Origin: an uncultured Oscillospiraceae bacterium
GTDB lineage: Bacteria; Bacillota; Clostridia; Oscillospirales; Oscillospiraceae
DNA length: 49,650 nt
Assembly (NCBI GenBank): GCA_934591745.1
Contig: CAKTPQ010000012.1
Coordinates: 1 to 49,650 of the forward strand
Direction of reading: 5' to 3'
Program-made: the position numbers and the translations under genes
Notes under the pieces: generated by a model
The model's input: the letters and a program-made list of their open reading frames with translations, nothing else
Told to the model about the DNA's origin: nothing
Database searches by the model: none
Shown: piece after piece, positions 1 through 7,895 of the stretch
How the letters are laid out: the number at the start of each line of letters is the position of its first letter
How positions within the stretch are numbered: position 1 is the first letter of the stretch

Positions 1-521
1 AGGCGCTGCGGCTGGGGGACACGGGGCTGAACGTGGAGACCGTCCGGTTTTATCTGGCGTTTCTGGGGTACTTCCTGTCCCAGCTGCCGCCCATCCCCAT
101 CACGGACACCTTTGACGAGGCCATGCTGGACGCGGTGTACGCCTTCCAGAGCGCCTACGGCCTGAAGGTGGACGGCGTGGTGGGGCGCAACACGTGGAAC
201 GCCTTGCAGAACGTGTACGAGCAGACGCTGTACACCCTGCCCGCCGACTATCAGGAGTTTGCCCGGGAGGTGTATCCGGGGCGGTTCCTGGTGCTGGGGG
301 ACACGGGGCCGGAGGTGACGCTGCTGCAGACCCGGCTGAACCAGATAGCCGCGCAGAACAGCGCCATCCCCACCGTCACGGTGGACGGCGTGTACGGGCA
401 GGAGACGGCGCGGGCCGTCCGGGCCGTACAGCGCTCCCTGGGGTACAGCACCACCGGCGCGGTGGGGCCGGTGCTGTGGTCCTACATCATCACCCAGGGG
501 CAGGGCTACGGCGTATTCTGA
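1..521 (+). CDS. peptidoglycan-binding domain protein, C-terminal part (partial)
   Basis: The frame is open from base 3 at the left edge, so the true start lies outside the window. What remains is about 172 residues holding two peptidoglycan-binding (PG_binding_1) repeats. The first opens LRLGDTG and carries VYAFQSAYGLKVDGVVG (about residues 1-70); the second opens LVLGDTGPEV and carries VDGVYGQETARAVRAVQ (about 95-165). The pattern 'L..GDTGp.V..lQ..L', then 'DG.fG..T..Av..fQ', is the family signature. Such domains anchor cell-wall hydrolases or spore-cortex enzymes to peptidoglycan. The catalytic partner is not visible, so the exact role is open. A bidirectional hairpin follows the stop codon. 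Confidence 0.85.
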   Translation, partial: ALRLGDTGLNVETVRFYLAFLGYFLSQLPPIPITDTFDEAMLDAVYAFQSAYGLKVDGVVGRNTWNALQNVYEQTLYTLPADYQEFAREVYPGRFLVLGDTGPEVTLLQTRLNQIAAQNSAIPTVTVDGVYGQETARAVRAVQRSLGYSTTGAVGPVLWSYIITQGQGYGVF

Positions 522-532
522 GCAGAAAAAAA

Positions 533-563
533 GGTACGGCATCCGGGAGGATGCCGTACCTTT
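533..563. terminator. bidirectional intrinsic terminator
   Basis: A perfect 12-bp inverted repeat (533-544 with 549-560, four-base loop) has an A-run on its left and TTT on its right. It sits between two converging genes and can end transcription from both. Confidence 0.85.
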
Positions 564-567
564 GCCG

Positions 568-1266
568 TTACAGGAAGAATTTCCGGTGCAGGCTGCGGCG
601 CAGGGGCTTGCAGATGGCAATGACCAGCAGCATGGCGCCCAGCACCGTACACACCGCCAGCGGGTAGAACGACCACAGAAATGTGTCGTGGAGCCGGAAC
701 GTCACGTTCAGCAGCCACTCCACCAGCACGGCGAAGCCGCCGCTGAGCAGCAGCGCCCCGGCGCAGATGTACAGCGTGCCGGAGGGGACATACCGCAGCA
801 GGGCCACCATGGCCGTTACCAGCAGCAGGGCCGCGCCTGTCACCGGCAGGGCAAAGGTCAGGAACCAGTGGCCGTGGGTGGCGAAGTTGATATAAAAGAG
901 GTACAGGCCCAGCATGATGAAGTCCACCGGCACGAAGATCACCGGATTGGGGCGCTTGAACCACAGGGGCAGCACCGCCGTGACGTACAGCAGCAGCAGG
1001 CCGCCCACCACATAGCCGGACCAGACGATGCCGCCGTCCAGACGCCAGTCGCACAGCACGGAGACCACCGTCGGCAGCAGGAACAGCACCGTCAGCACAA
1101 AGAGGACGCCGGCGCGGCTCACCTCCTCCGCCCGGGGATGGTGGTCGGGGGGATAGGGCGTCTCGCCCTGTCCGCTGGGCAGATCGGGGTGGAACACCCG
1201 TGTGCCGCACAGGGGACAGACCTTTTCGCTGTCGGCCAGCTCCACGCCGCATTTGATACAGTACAT
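568..1266 (-). CDS. zinc-ribbon membrane protein, DUF6320-like
   Basis: A 232-residue protein. It opens with a four-cysteine zinc ribbon (MYCIKCG ... CPLCGTRVF, residues 1-24), then a short Pro/His-rich linker and about six hydrophobic segments to the C-terminus, so it is an integral membrane protein with a cytoplasmic metal-binding head. The ATG at 1266 is chosen because the zinc ribbon begins there and GGAAAGGAG lies just upstream; an in-frame start 24 codons earlier would lie inside the preceding gene. It begins 19 bases after the stop of the esterase/acyltransferase gene, so the two are probably co-transcribed. The fold resembles proteins annotated DUF6320, whose function is not established. 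Confidence 0.8.
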   Translation of the reverse strand: MYCIKCGVELADSEKVCPLCGTRVFHPDLPSGQGETPYPPDHHPRAEEVSRAGVLFVLTVLFLLPTVVSVLCDWRLDGGIVWSGYVVGGLLLLYVTAVLPLWFKRPNPVIFVPVDFIMLGLYLFYINFATHGHWFLTFALPVTGAALLLVTAMVALLRYVPSGTLYICAGALLLSGGFAVLVEWLLNVTFRLHDTFLWSFYPLAVCTVLGAMLLVIAICKPLRRSLHRKFFL

Positions 1267-1285
1267 ATTACGCTCCTTTCCCGCG

Positions 1286-3448
1286 TCAGCGCTGGTTGCT
1301 CTCCACCTTGACGTGGAGGCCCAGCTGCCGCAGCACACGGTAGAAATGCATCTCCAGCTCCGGCTCCCGGATGCTGCGGATGCAGTTGATATACACCGTG
1401 CCGTTCCAGGTCACCACGCCGCAGTCGTGGGGCGCGGCGGCCTGTACACCGATGATGAAGTCCATGCGGCGGACGTAGGGGGCCATGGCGTCCGGCAGCT
1501 GCACATTGCCCAGATTGGACAGGCACAGGCAGGACTTGCACTCGCCCACGGCGTCGAACACCGCCTTCATGGCGATGTTTTTGATGAACAGCGGCATGAC
1601 CCGCAGCACCGGTGAGCGCTCGCTGGCCACGTTGGCGGCGAACTTGGCCCGCATGGTGCGGCGGTTGTTCTCCAGCCCCATCCGGTGGTGTACCTCGTCG
1701 CACAGCTCCTCGAAGGTGCAGTCCCCCATGCGGGGGTCCAGCTCCGGGGTGATGTAGGAGGCGAAGTTCCGCAGGGTCCGGCTGGGGAACAGGTTCCGCA
1801 GGTTCACCGGCAGCAGTACCTTTACCGGCTTGCGGCGCCGGGGGTCGCGGACCTTTTCGGCCTGCAGGTCCAGAATGGCCCGCATCATGGCGGCGCACAG
1901 CAACTCCGTCACGGAGATGCCGCGGCTTTTGGCGCAGGCGCGCACCTCATCGGCGGAGAGCATCATGGTGATAAGGTTGTTGTAGCCGTCACGCTCCGGC
2001 GTGCCGCTGAGGTGGTAGGCTGTGGCCTCCTTGCGGCTGGCCTTCACATCCCCGGCGTAGCGGAGAAAGCTGTCCTCCAACTCCTCGGGGGCCGGCTCCT
2101 CCAGACGGCCCAGCACGCCGCGCTCCGCGGGGACGGCGATGCCGTACTTCTGGGTGAGGTACTCCGCCACCAGCGTCTTGAGGAAGATGAGGCCGCCGGT
2201 GCCGTCGGTCAGGGCGTGGAAAAACTCCACGGCAATGCGGTCGTGATACACCAGCACACGGAAGGCGCAGCGCCGCACCTCGTGGAACGGCGCGTGGGCC
2301 AGCGGGCAGCTCTTTTCCTCCTGAATGGGGGGCGTCTGGGGGATCTCCTCCAGATAGTACCAGAATACGCCCCGCCGCAGCCGCACGGCGATGGAGGGGA
2401 AGCGGCGCACCGTCACGTCCAGCGCACTGCGCAGCACGGCGGTGTCCACCGGCTCTGTCAGCGTGGCGGACAGGCGGAAGAAGTTGTTCCAGTTGCGGCG
2501 CTTGGCGGCGGGGTAGATCTTGGCGGCATTGTCCAGCCGCATCCACCGCAGGCTCCGGGCGGGGGAGAGGTTGCGGGTCAGGAAGTGGTCGATGGATTGG
2601 AAGTCCTCGGCCATGTTCTCCTCCAGACAGTACAGCACATAGGCGTGCCAGCGCTCCGGCGCGATGTGCAGCCGGCTGCGGCAGCCACATTGCAGCAGCT
2701 TCTCGTGGAGCAGGCGGGCGTCGTCCAGCATCACCTCGTCGCCGCCCACGAACAGCAGGGACGGCGGCAGGCCCGTCAGGTCGCCGAACAGCGGCGAGCA
2801 CAGCGGGTCGGTGGGGTCGTCGGTGTAGCACTTGGCGTAGAACTCCAGCAGCGCCTTGGTCATGGAGGGGTCGATGTCCTTGTGCTCCTCGTAGGACGCG
2901 CCGGAGCCGGTGAGATCCGTCCACGGCGAGATGCCGATGAGGCCGCAGGGCAGCTCCATGCCCAGTTCCTTCAGCTTCAGGCACAGGGCGTAGATCAGGC
3001 CGCCGCCGGCGCTCTCGCCGCAGAACAATATCTGCTTGGGGCCGTAGCCCTTTTTCAGCAGGTAGCGGTAGGCCTCCAGCGCGTCGTCCAGCGCGGCGGG
3101 GAAACGGTTCTCCGGCGCCAGACGGTAGGCGGCACAGAACACCTTGACGCCGCACTCCGACGCCAGTGTGGCGGCGAAGCCCTTGGCGTACTCCAGACTG
3201 CCGCAGGTGTAGCCGCCGCCGTGGAGGTACAGGATGACGCCGCTGCGCCGCTGGTCCTTGGGCATGACCCACGCGCCCTGAAAGCGCTCAAAGGGGTGAT
3301 CCTTCACCAGCACCTCCCGCTTGTGGAGGGTGGTCATCAGCTCGCCCAGCTTGTCCTGCCCCTTGCGGGTCACCTCCAGCGAGCAGTTGGCCACAAAGGG
3401 CTTGAAGAAATTCAGTTGTGAGCGGACTAATTTTGCCGACAGTTCCAT
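1286..3448 (-). CDS. bifunctional alpha/beta-hydrolase esterase fused to acyltransferase
   Basis: A 720-residue protein with two enzyme halves. Residues about 40-285 are an alpha/beta hydrolase of the hormone-sensitive-lipase type: oxyanion motif HGGG (76-79), nucleophile elbow GESAGG (Ser146), and likely Asp237 and His268. Residues about 300-720 resemble alcohol acetyltransferase/condensation-type acyltransferases, with the HxxxDG signature as HALTDG (411-416). The natural reading is an enzyme that both hydrolyses and forms esters on a hydrophobic substrate; the substrate is unknown. ATG 3448 is preferred over 3466 because AAAGGA lies nine bases upstream of it and nothing comparable precedes 3466. 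It heads an operon with the zinc-ribbon membrane protein. Confidence 0.85.
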   Translation of the reverse strand: MELSAKLVRSQLNFFKPFVANCSLEVTRKGQDKLGELMTTLHKREVLVKDHPFERFQGAWVMPKDQRRSGVILYLHGGGYTCGSLEYAKGFAATLASECGVKVFCAAYRLAPENRFPAALDDALEAYRYLLKKGYGPKQILFCGESAGGGLIYALCLKLKELGMELPCGLIGISPWTDLTGSGASYEEHKDIDPSMTKALLEFYAKCYTDDPTDPLCSPLFGDLTGLPPSLLFVGGDEVMLDDARLLHEKLLQCGCRSRLHIAPERWHAYVLYCLEENMAEDFQSIDHFLTRNLSPARSLRWMRLDNAAKIYPAAKRRNWNNFFRLSATLTEPVDTAVLRSALDVTVRRFPSIAVRLRRGVFWYYLEEIPQTPPIQEEKSCPLAHAPFHEVRRCAFRVLVYHDRIAVEFFHALTDGTGGLIFLKTLVAEYLTQKYGIAVPAERGVLGRLEEPAPEELEDSFLRYAGDVKASRKEATAYHLSGTPERDGYNNLITMMLSADEVRACAKSRGISVTELLCAAMMRAILDLQAEKVRDPRRRKPVKVLLPVNLRNLFPSRTLRNFASYITPELDPRMGDCTFEELCDEVHHRMGLENNRRTMRAKFAANVASERSPVLRVMPLFIKNIAMKAVFDAVGECKSCLCLSNLGNVQLPDAMAPYVRRMDFIIGVQAAAPHDCGVVTWNGTVYINCIRSIREPELEMHFYRVLRQLGLHVKVESNQR

Positions 3449-3484
3449 AGGCCGCGTTCCTTTCATGCGATACTCTGAGCCTAT

Positions 3485-3513
3485 ATTATACCAAATGCGT
3501 CAAGTCCTGTAAA
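3485..3513 (-). promoter_or_regulatory. sigma-A promoter of the esterase operon
   Basis: On the minus strand TTTACA (3513-3508), a 17-base spacer, then TATAAT (3490-3485), about 40 bases upstream of the chosen start. Confidence 0.75.
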
Positions 3514-3520
3514 CACGAAA

Positions 3521-3555
3521 AAACAGGCGGAAACGCCATGCGTTTCCGCCTGTTT
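3521..3555 (-). terminator. terminator of the hydrogenase operon
   Basis: A perfect 15-bp stem (3521-3535 with 3541-3555) with a five-base loop lies just after the hydA stop. A run of six T follows in the minus-strand direction. Confidence 0.9.
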
Positions 3556-3563
3556 TCTGCCGT

Positions 3564-5261
3564 TTATGCGCCGTAGTGGACGTGGAGCAGCTCATGGCAG
3601 CGCTCCTCGCCGTACTCCGCCAGCAGGGAGGTGACGATGGGGTTCTTCTCCGCACGCTTGAACAGGGCGGAGGCGTCCGTGTCGTACAGACCCTGCTTAC
3701 GCTTCTGCTTTACGGCGGTGAGGCCGTAGGGCTGGCCCGCGCCGCCCACGCAGCCGCCCTGACAGGTCATGACCTCCACCAGATGGTAGAACCGCCTGCC
3801 GGCTTCGATGTCGGCGATCAGCTCCTTGGCGTGGATGAGGCCGTTGACGATGGCGATGTGCAGCTCCTGCCCGTCCACGGTGAGGTTCACCTCCCGGATG
3901 GCGCCGTCGCCCCGGAGGTCGGTAACGGACACGGCCCGGAGGGCGTTTTTGCTCTTGTCGGGCAGGCAGTGGCGCACCACTGCTTCCGCCACGCCGCCGG
4001 TGACGCCGTAGATGGCCGCCGCGCCGGAACCGAGGCCGAAGGGCAGGTCGGGGGACTCCAGGTCCAGCTCCGCCAGCTGGATGCCGTCCTCGCGGATCAT
4101 GTCCACCAGCTCGCGGGTGGTCAGCACCAGATCCACGTCGGGCCGTCCGCCGTGGACGAACTCGGGCCGGGCGGCCTCCATCTTCTTGGCGGTGCAGGGC
4201 ATGATGGCGATCTGGTAGGTGGTGCGGCCGTCGGCGGCGTCCTTGGCGGCGTACTTGTCGCGGATGACGGCGGCGAACATCTCCATGGGGGACTTGCAGG
4301 TGGAGATGTTCCGCAGGTACTTGGGGTCGTTGAGCTCCAGATACTTGACCCACGCGGGACAGCAGCTGGTGAACATGGGGAACGGGCCGCCGGTTTTGAG
4401 GCGCTGGAGGAACTCCTCCGCCTCGGTGATGGTGGTCATGTCGGCGCCGAAGTTGGTGTCGTACACCTCATCCACGCCCATGAGCTTCAGGGCCGTTACC
4501 AGCTTATCCAGTACGTTGACGCCGGCGGGCATGCCGAATTCCTCGCCGAGGGCCACCCGGACGGCGGGGGCGATCTGCACCACCACCCGCTTCTGGCGGT
4601 CGTGGAGAGCGCGCCACGCCGTGCCGATCTGGTCGTTGACGGTGATGGCGCCGGTGGTACACACGGCGGCGCACTGGCCGCAGCCCACGCACTTCGTTTC
4701 GCTGAGCTTCCGGTCGAAGGCGGGCATGACCTGCAGCTCGCTGCCGCGGAAGGCAAAATTCAGGATGCCCTGACCCTGCAGTTCCTCGCACACGCGGACA
4801 CAGTCGCCGCAGAGGATGCACTTGTTGGGGTCGCGGAACACCGCGTAGCTGGAGTAGTCCTTTTCATACTGGGGGCGGGTGTTGGGGAAGCGGATGTGCC
4901 GCACGCCGAACCGCTGGGCCAGCTCCTGCAGGCGGCAGTTGCCACTTTTGTTGCAGGTGGTGCAGGAGCAGTCGTGGGCCGCCAGCAGCAGCTCCAGGAT
5001 CATGCGGCGGTGCTTCAGCAGTTTGGCGGTGTTGGTGCGGATCTCCATGCCGTCCCGGGGCTCCATGGAGCAGGAGGCGTCCAGCTTGCCGGTCTTTACG
5101 TCCTCCACCATGCACATGCGGCAGGCACCATGGACGGAAAGCTCGGAATAGTAGCAGAAGGTGGGGATGTCGATACCGGCCTTGCGGATGACGGCCAGTA
5201 CGTTTTTCTCCCCGTCGAACGGCACGCGCTGGCCGTCCACGATCATAATACCCTTGGCCAT
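3564..5261 (-). CDS. hydA: [FeFe] hydrogenase catalytic subunit (HydA/HndD type)
   Basis: A 565-residue catalytic subunit of a trimeric NAD(P)-linked [FeFe] hydrogenase. N-terminal [2Fe-2S] ferredoxin (C36, C47, C50, C64); His-ligated [4Fe-4S] site (H96, C100, C103, C109); two more [4Fe-4S] clusters (C148/151/154/158 and C191/194/197/201); then the H-cluster domain with all three signatures: TSCCP (299-302 region), MPCTAKKME (354-362) and TCQGGC (C500, C504). The extra proton-relay cysteine of active group A enzymes is present in TSCCP. It interconverts protons and H2 in the cytoplasm, probably reoxidising NADH and possibly ferredoxin by bifurcation. It starts three bases after hydB stops, with a GAGGAGGAG ribosome site. 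No maturase genes (hydE, hydF, hydG) lie in the window. Confidence 0.96.
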   Translation of the reverse strand: MAKGIMIVDGQRVPFDGEKNVLAVIRKAGIDIPTFCYYSELSVHGACRMCMVEDVKTGKLDASCSMEPRDGMEIRTNTAKLLKHRRMILELLLAAHDCSCTTCNKSGNCRLQELAQRFGVRHIRFPNTRPQYEKDYSSYAVFRDPNKCILCGDCVRVCEELQGQGILNFAFRGSELQVMPAFDRKLSETKCVGCGQCAAVCTTGAITVNDQIGTAWRALHDRQKRVVVQIAPAVRVALGEEFGMPAGVNVLDKLVTALKLMGVDEVYDTNFGADMTTITEAEEFLQRLKTGGPFPMFTSCCPAWVKYLELNDPKYLRNISTCKSPMEMFAAVIRDKYAAKDAADGRTTYQIAIMPCTAKKMEAARPEFVHGGRPDVDLVLTTRELVDMIREDGIQLAELDLESPDLPFGLGSGAAAIYGVTGGVAEAVVRHCLPDKSKNALRAVSVTDLRGDGAIREVNLTVDGQELHIAIVNGLIHAKELIADIEAGRRFYHLVEVMTCQGGCVGGAGQPYGLTAVKQKRKQGLYDTDASALFKRAEKNPIVTSLLAEYGEERCHELLHVHYGA

Positions 5262-5264
5262 GGC

Positions 5265-7157
5265 TCACTCCTCCTCAATGGCGTCAATGGCGCCGAACGG
5301 GCAAGCGCCCCAGCAGGCGCCGCAGTGGATGCATTTCTCGTTGTCGATGGTGTAGGGCATGCGCAGCTGGCCGCTGATGGCGTCCATGGGGCAGTTGCGG
5401 GCGCACTTGCCGCAGCCCTTGCACAGGTCGGGCTTGATCTCCAGACGGCGCTTGCGGCCGTTGCAGATGGGACAGTGGCGGTCCACCACATGACGCAGGT
5501 AGTCCTGCCGGAAGTTCTGCAGCGTGCTCATCACAGGCTTGCAGGCCGTCTGGCCCAGACCGCACAAGGCCGTGTCGGTGATGGTATCGGACAGGGCCTC
5601 CAGCAGGTCCAGATCCTCCATGGTGCCCTCGTTGGCGATGATGCGCTCCAGCGTCTCCAGCATGCGCTTGGTGCCCTCCCTGCAGGGGGTGCACTTGCCG
5701 CAGCTCTCATTGCGGGTGAAGTGCATGAAGAACCGCGCCACCTCCACCATGCAGGTGTCCTCGTCCATGACCACCAGACCGCCGGAGCCGATGATGGCGC
5801 CCAGCTTTTTCAGGGAGTCGAAGTCCATGGGCACATCCAGATGGGCCTCGGTGAGGCAGCCGCCGGAGGGGCCGCCGATCTGCACGGCCTTGAATTTCTT
5901 GCCGTCGGGGATGCCGCCGCCGATGTCGAAAATGACCTCCCGCAGGGTGGTGCCCATGGGGACCTCCACAAGGCCGGTGTTCACCACGTTGCCGGTGAGG
6001 GCAAAGGTCTTGGTGCCGGAGCTGCCCTCGGTGCCGATGCCCCTGTACCAGCCGGCACCTTTGCGGAGGATGCCGGGCACGTTGGCAAACGTCTCCACGT
6101 TGTTCAGCACCGTGGGCCTGCCCCACAGGCCCTGATCCACCGTGCGGGGCGGCTTGACCCGGGGCATGCCCCGCTTGCCCTCGATGGAGGCGGTAAGGGC
6201 GCTGCCCTCGCCGCAGACGAAGGCACCGGCGCCCCGGTTGATGTGCATGTGGAAATTAAAGCCGCTGCCCATGATGTCGTCGCCCAGCAGGCCGGCGGCC
6301 TCCGCTTTTTCAATGGCGGTCTGGAGGCGCTTCACCGCCAGAGGGTACTCGGCGCGGACGTAGATGTAGCCCTCGGAGGCGCCGGTGGCCACACCGGCGA
6401 TCATCATGCCCTCCAGTACGGAATGGGGGTTGCCCTCCATGATGGAGCGGTCCATGAACGCGCCGGGGTCGCCCTCGTCGCCGTTGCAGACCACGTATTT
6501 CACGTCGGACACGTTGCGGCGCACGCTCTCCCACTTGCGGCCGGCGGGGAAGCCGCCGCCGCCGCGGCCACGGAGGCCGGAGTCGGAGATCTCCTTGCAG
6601 ATAGCCTCCGGCGTCATGGTGAACAGCGCCTGCTCGAAAGCAGTGTAGCCGTCCTTGGCAATGTACTCGTCCAGATCCTCGGCGTCGCTGGTGCCGCAGC
6701 TGGCCAGCACCACGCGGTGCTGCTTTTTATAGAAGGGGATATCCTCCTGCCGGGGGTAGGAGACGCCGTCCCGCTGATAGGTCAGGCGCTCGATGATCTC
6801 ACCACGCATCACCGTCTTTTCCACGATCTCGCAGCAGTCCTCCGGCTTGACATGGATGTACATGACGCCCAGCGGCTCGATATGCACCAGTGGGCCCATC
6901 TCGCAGAAGCCGTGGCAGCCGCTCATCTTGATGTGCAGGCTCTTTTCCTCACCGCTGTGCTCCGTCAGACCCACATAGATCTGTAGGCCCCGGCGCTCGC
7001 ACTCCTCCTTCAGCGTCTCGCAGACCTTCAGGGAGCCGCCGGCAATACAGCCGGTGCCGGCGCAGACCAGCACGTTTACGGCGTTGCTGCTGCGGCGCAG
7101 AGCCTCCTCCGCCGTGCCGCGCATGGCGCGGAAGCCGTCTCTCGTCAGGATGCTCAT
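5265..7157 (-). CDS. hydB: [FeFe] hydrogenase NADH/FMN subunit (HydB/HndC, NuoF-like)
   Basis: A 630-residue subunit. Order: thioredoxin-like [2Fe-2S] domain (C32, C37, C81, C85); NuoF-type FMN/NADH domain with GRGGGGFPAG and CNGDEGDPGAFMDR; a [4Fe-4S] site CGKCTPCREG; and a C-terminal two-cluster ferredoxin (CKGCGKCARNCP, CIHCGACWGACP). It takes electrons from NADH through FMN and passes them toward HydA. The start at 7157 is chosen because its ATGA overlaps the hydC stop by four bases and homology begins there; upstream in-frame sequence lies inside hydC. The length matches HydB of bifurcating hydrogenases. Confidence 0.95.
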   Translation of the reverse strand: MSILTRDGFRAMRGTAEEALRRSSNAVNVLVCAGTGCIAGGSLKVCETLKEECERRGLQIYVGLTEHSGEEKSLHIKMSGCHGFCEMGPLVHIEPLGVMYIHVKPEDCCEIVEKTVMRGEIIERLTYQRDGVSYPRQEDIPFYKKQHRVVLASCGTSDAEDLDEYIAKDGYTAFEQALFTMTPEAICKEISDSGLRGRGGGGFPAGRKWESVRRNVSDVKYVVCNGDEGDPGAFMDRSIMEGNPHSVLEGMMIAGVATGASEGYIYVRAEYPLAVKRLQTAIEKAEAAGLLGDDIMGSGFNFHMHINRGAGAFVCGEGSALTASIEGKRGMPRVKPPRTVDQGLWGRPTVLNNVETFANVPGILRKGAGWYRGIGTEGSSGTKTFALTGNVVNTGLVEVPMGTTLREVIFDIGGGIPDGKKFKAVQIGGPSGGCLTEAHLDVPMDFDSLKKLGAIIGSGGLVVMDEDTCMVEVARFFMHFTRNESCGKCTPCREGTKRMLETLERIIANEGTMEDLDLLEALSDTITDTALCGLGQTACKPVMSTLQNFRQDYLRHVVDRHCPICNGRKRRLEIKPDLCKGCGKCARNCPMDAISGQLRMPYTIDNEKCIHCGACWGACPFGAIDAIEEE

Positions 7158-7633
7158 TGTGCCGCCTCCTCTCCGCGCAGACGCTCCAGCTCCGCCAGCG
7201 CCGTCTCCGGCGACATTTTGGCGTACACCTCGCCGTCGATGGTCATAGCGGGGGCCAGACCGCAGGCACCCAGACACGCCACCGTCTCCAGCGTGAACAC
7301 GCCGTCGGCGGAGGTCTTTTTCTTGCCCTCCAGCCCCAGATACTCGTGGATGGCGTCGTAGATGGGGCCGGACTTACGGACGTGACAGGCCGTGCCGTCA
7401 CAGACCTTGATGATATGCTTTCCCTTGGGCTCCAGCGAGAAGTTCTCGTAGAACGTGGCCACGCTGTACACCCGTGAAACGCTGATGTGCAGCATATCTG
7501 CCACCAGCGTCATATTTGCCTCACTGAGATAATTCTCCGCCGCCTGGATATCCTGCAAAATGGCGATGAGCTGCGCACTGTCGCAGCCATGGGCCTGCAC
7601 GATCCCGGCGGTCCTCTCCTGCTCGGGTCTCAT
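7154..7633 (-). CDS. hydC: [FeFe] hydrogenase 24-kDa subunit (HydC/HndA, NuoE-like)
   Basis: A 159-residue thioredoxin-like [2Fe-2S] protein. The four cysteine ligands are in CDGTAC and CLGAC, in the NuoE spacing, after an N-terminal helical part with VYSVATFY typical of the family. It is the first gene of the hydC-hydB-hydA operon and overlaps hydB by four bases. GGAGGAAAG lies at normal distance from the ATG. A promoter and a palindromic element lie directly upstream. Confidence 0.94.
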   Translation of the reverse strand: MRPEQERTAGIVQAHGCDSAQLIAILQDIQAAENYLSEANMTLVADMLHISVSRVYSVATFYENFSLEPKGKHIIKVCDGTACHVRKSGPIYDAIHEYLGLEGKKKTSADGVFTLETVACLGACGLAPAMTIDGEVYAKMSPETALAELERLRGEEAAQ

Positions 7634-7673
7634 ACTCTTTCCTCCTCAATTCGTCAGTCCTCTCCATGGACGG

Positions 7674-7700
7674 TGTCAAAAAATCGTTAATTTTCTGACA
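7674..7700. promoter_or_regulatory. 27-bp palindrome, candidate operator of the hyd operon
   Basis: The arms read TGTCAnAAAAT and ATTTTnTGACA around a five-base centre, symmetric except for one position. It begins about four bases downstream of the predicted start site of the hyd promoter, where a bound repressor would block initiation or elongation. It is not a clear match to the Rex box I know (TTGTTAA-N4-TTAACAA), so the regulator is unknown. Confidence 0.55.
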
Positions 7701-7710
7701 CTCTATGTGT

Positions 7711-7739
7711 ACTCTACCATATCCTGTCAGCGCTTTCAA
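7711..7739 (-). promoter_or_regulatory. promoter of hydCBA
   Basis: Minus strand TTGAAA (7739-7734), 17-base spacer, TAGAGT (7716-7711). The start site would fall near 7704, giving a leader of about 70 bases. Confidence 0.65.
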
Positions 7740-7841
7740 CCCAAAAAGAGAATTTATTCTCACCGTGCAAATTTTCTCCGCTTTGCACACAAAAGCCGGA
7801 GAAACTTTGACGAAACAGACACTTGACACCGTGGATGATGA

Positions 7842-7882
7842 AAAGCGCGGGAGGGACGGCGGCACCGTTCCTCCCGCGCTTT
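7842..7882 (-). terminator. terminator after the ClC gene
   Basis: An 18-bp stem with one mismatch (7842-7859 with 7865-7882) lies just past the stop of the chloride channel gene, followed on the minus strand by a short T-run. Confidence 0.8.
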
Positions 7883-7895
7883 CGCTGCGTGACAG

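Noticed and set aside
3576..6986. 1136-codon plus-strand frame opposite the hydrogenase genes
   Set aside because: Antisense of hydA and hydB, which carry complete cluster motifs and operon overlaps. The frame is open because of high GC at third positions.
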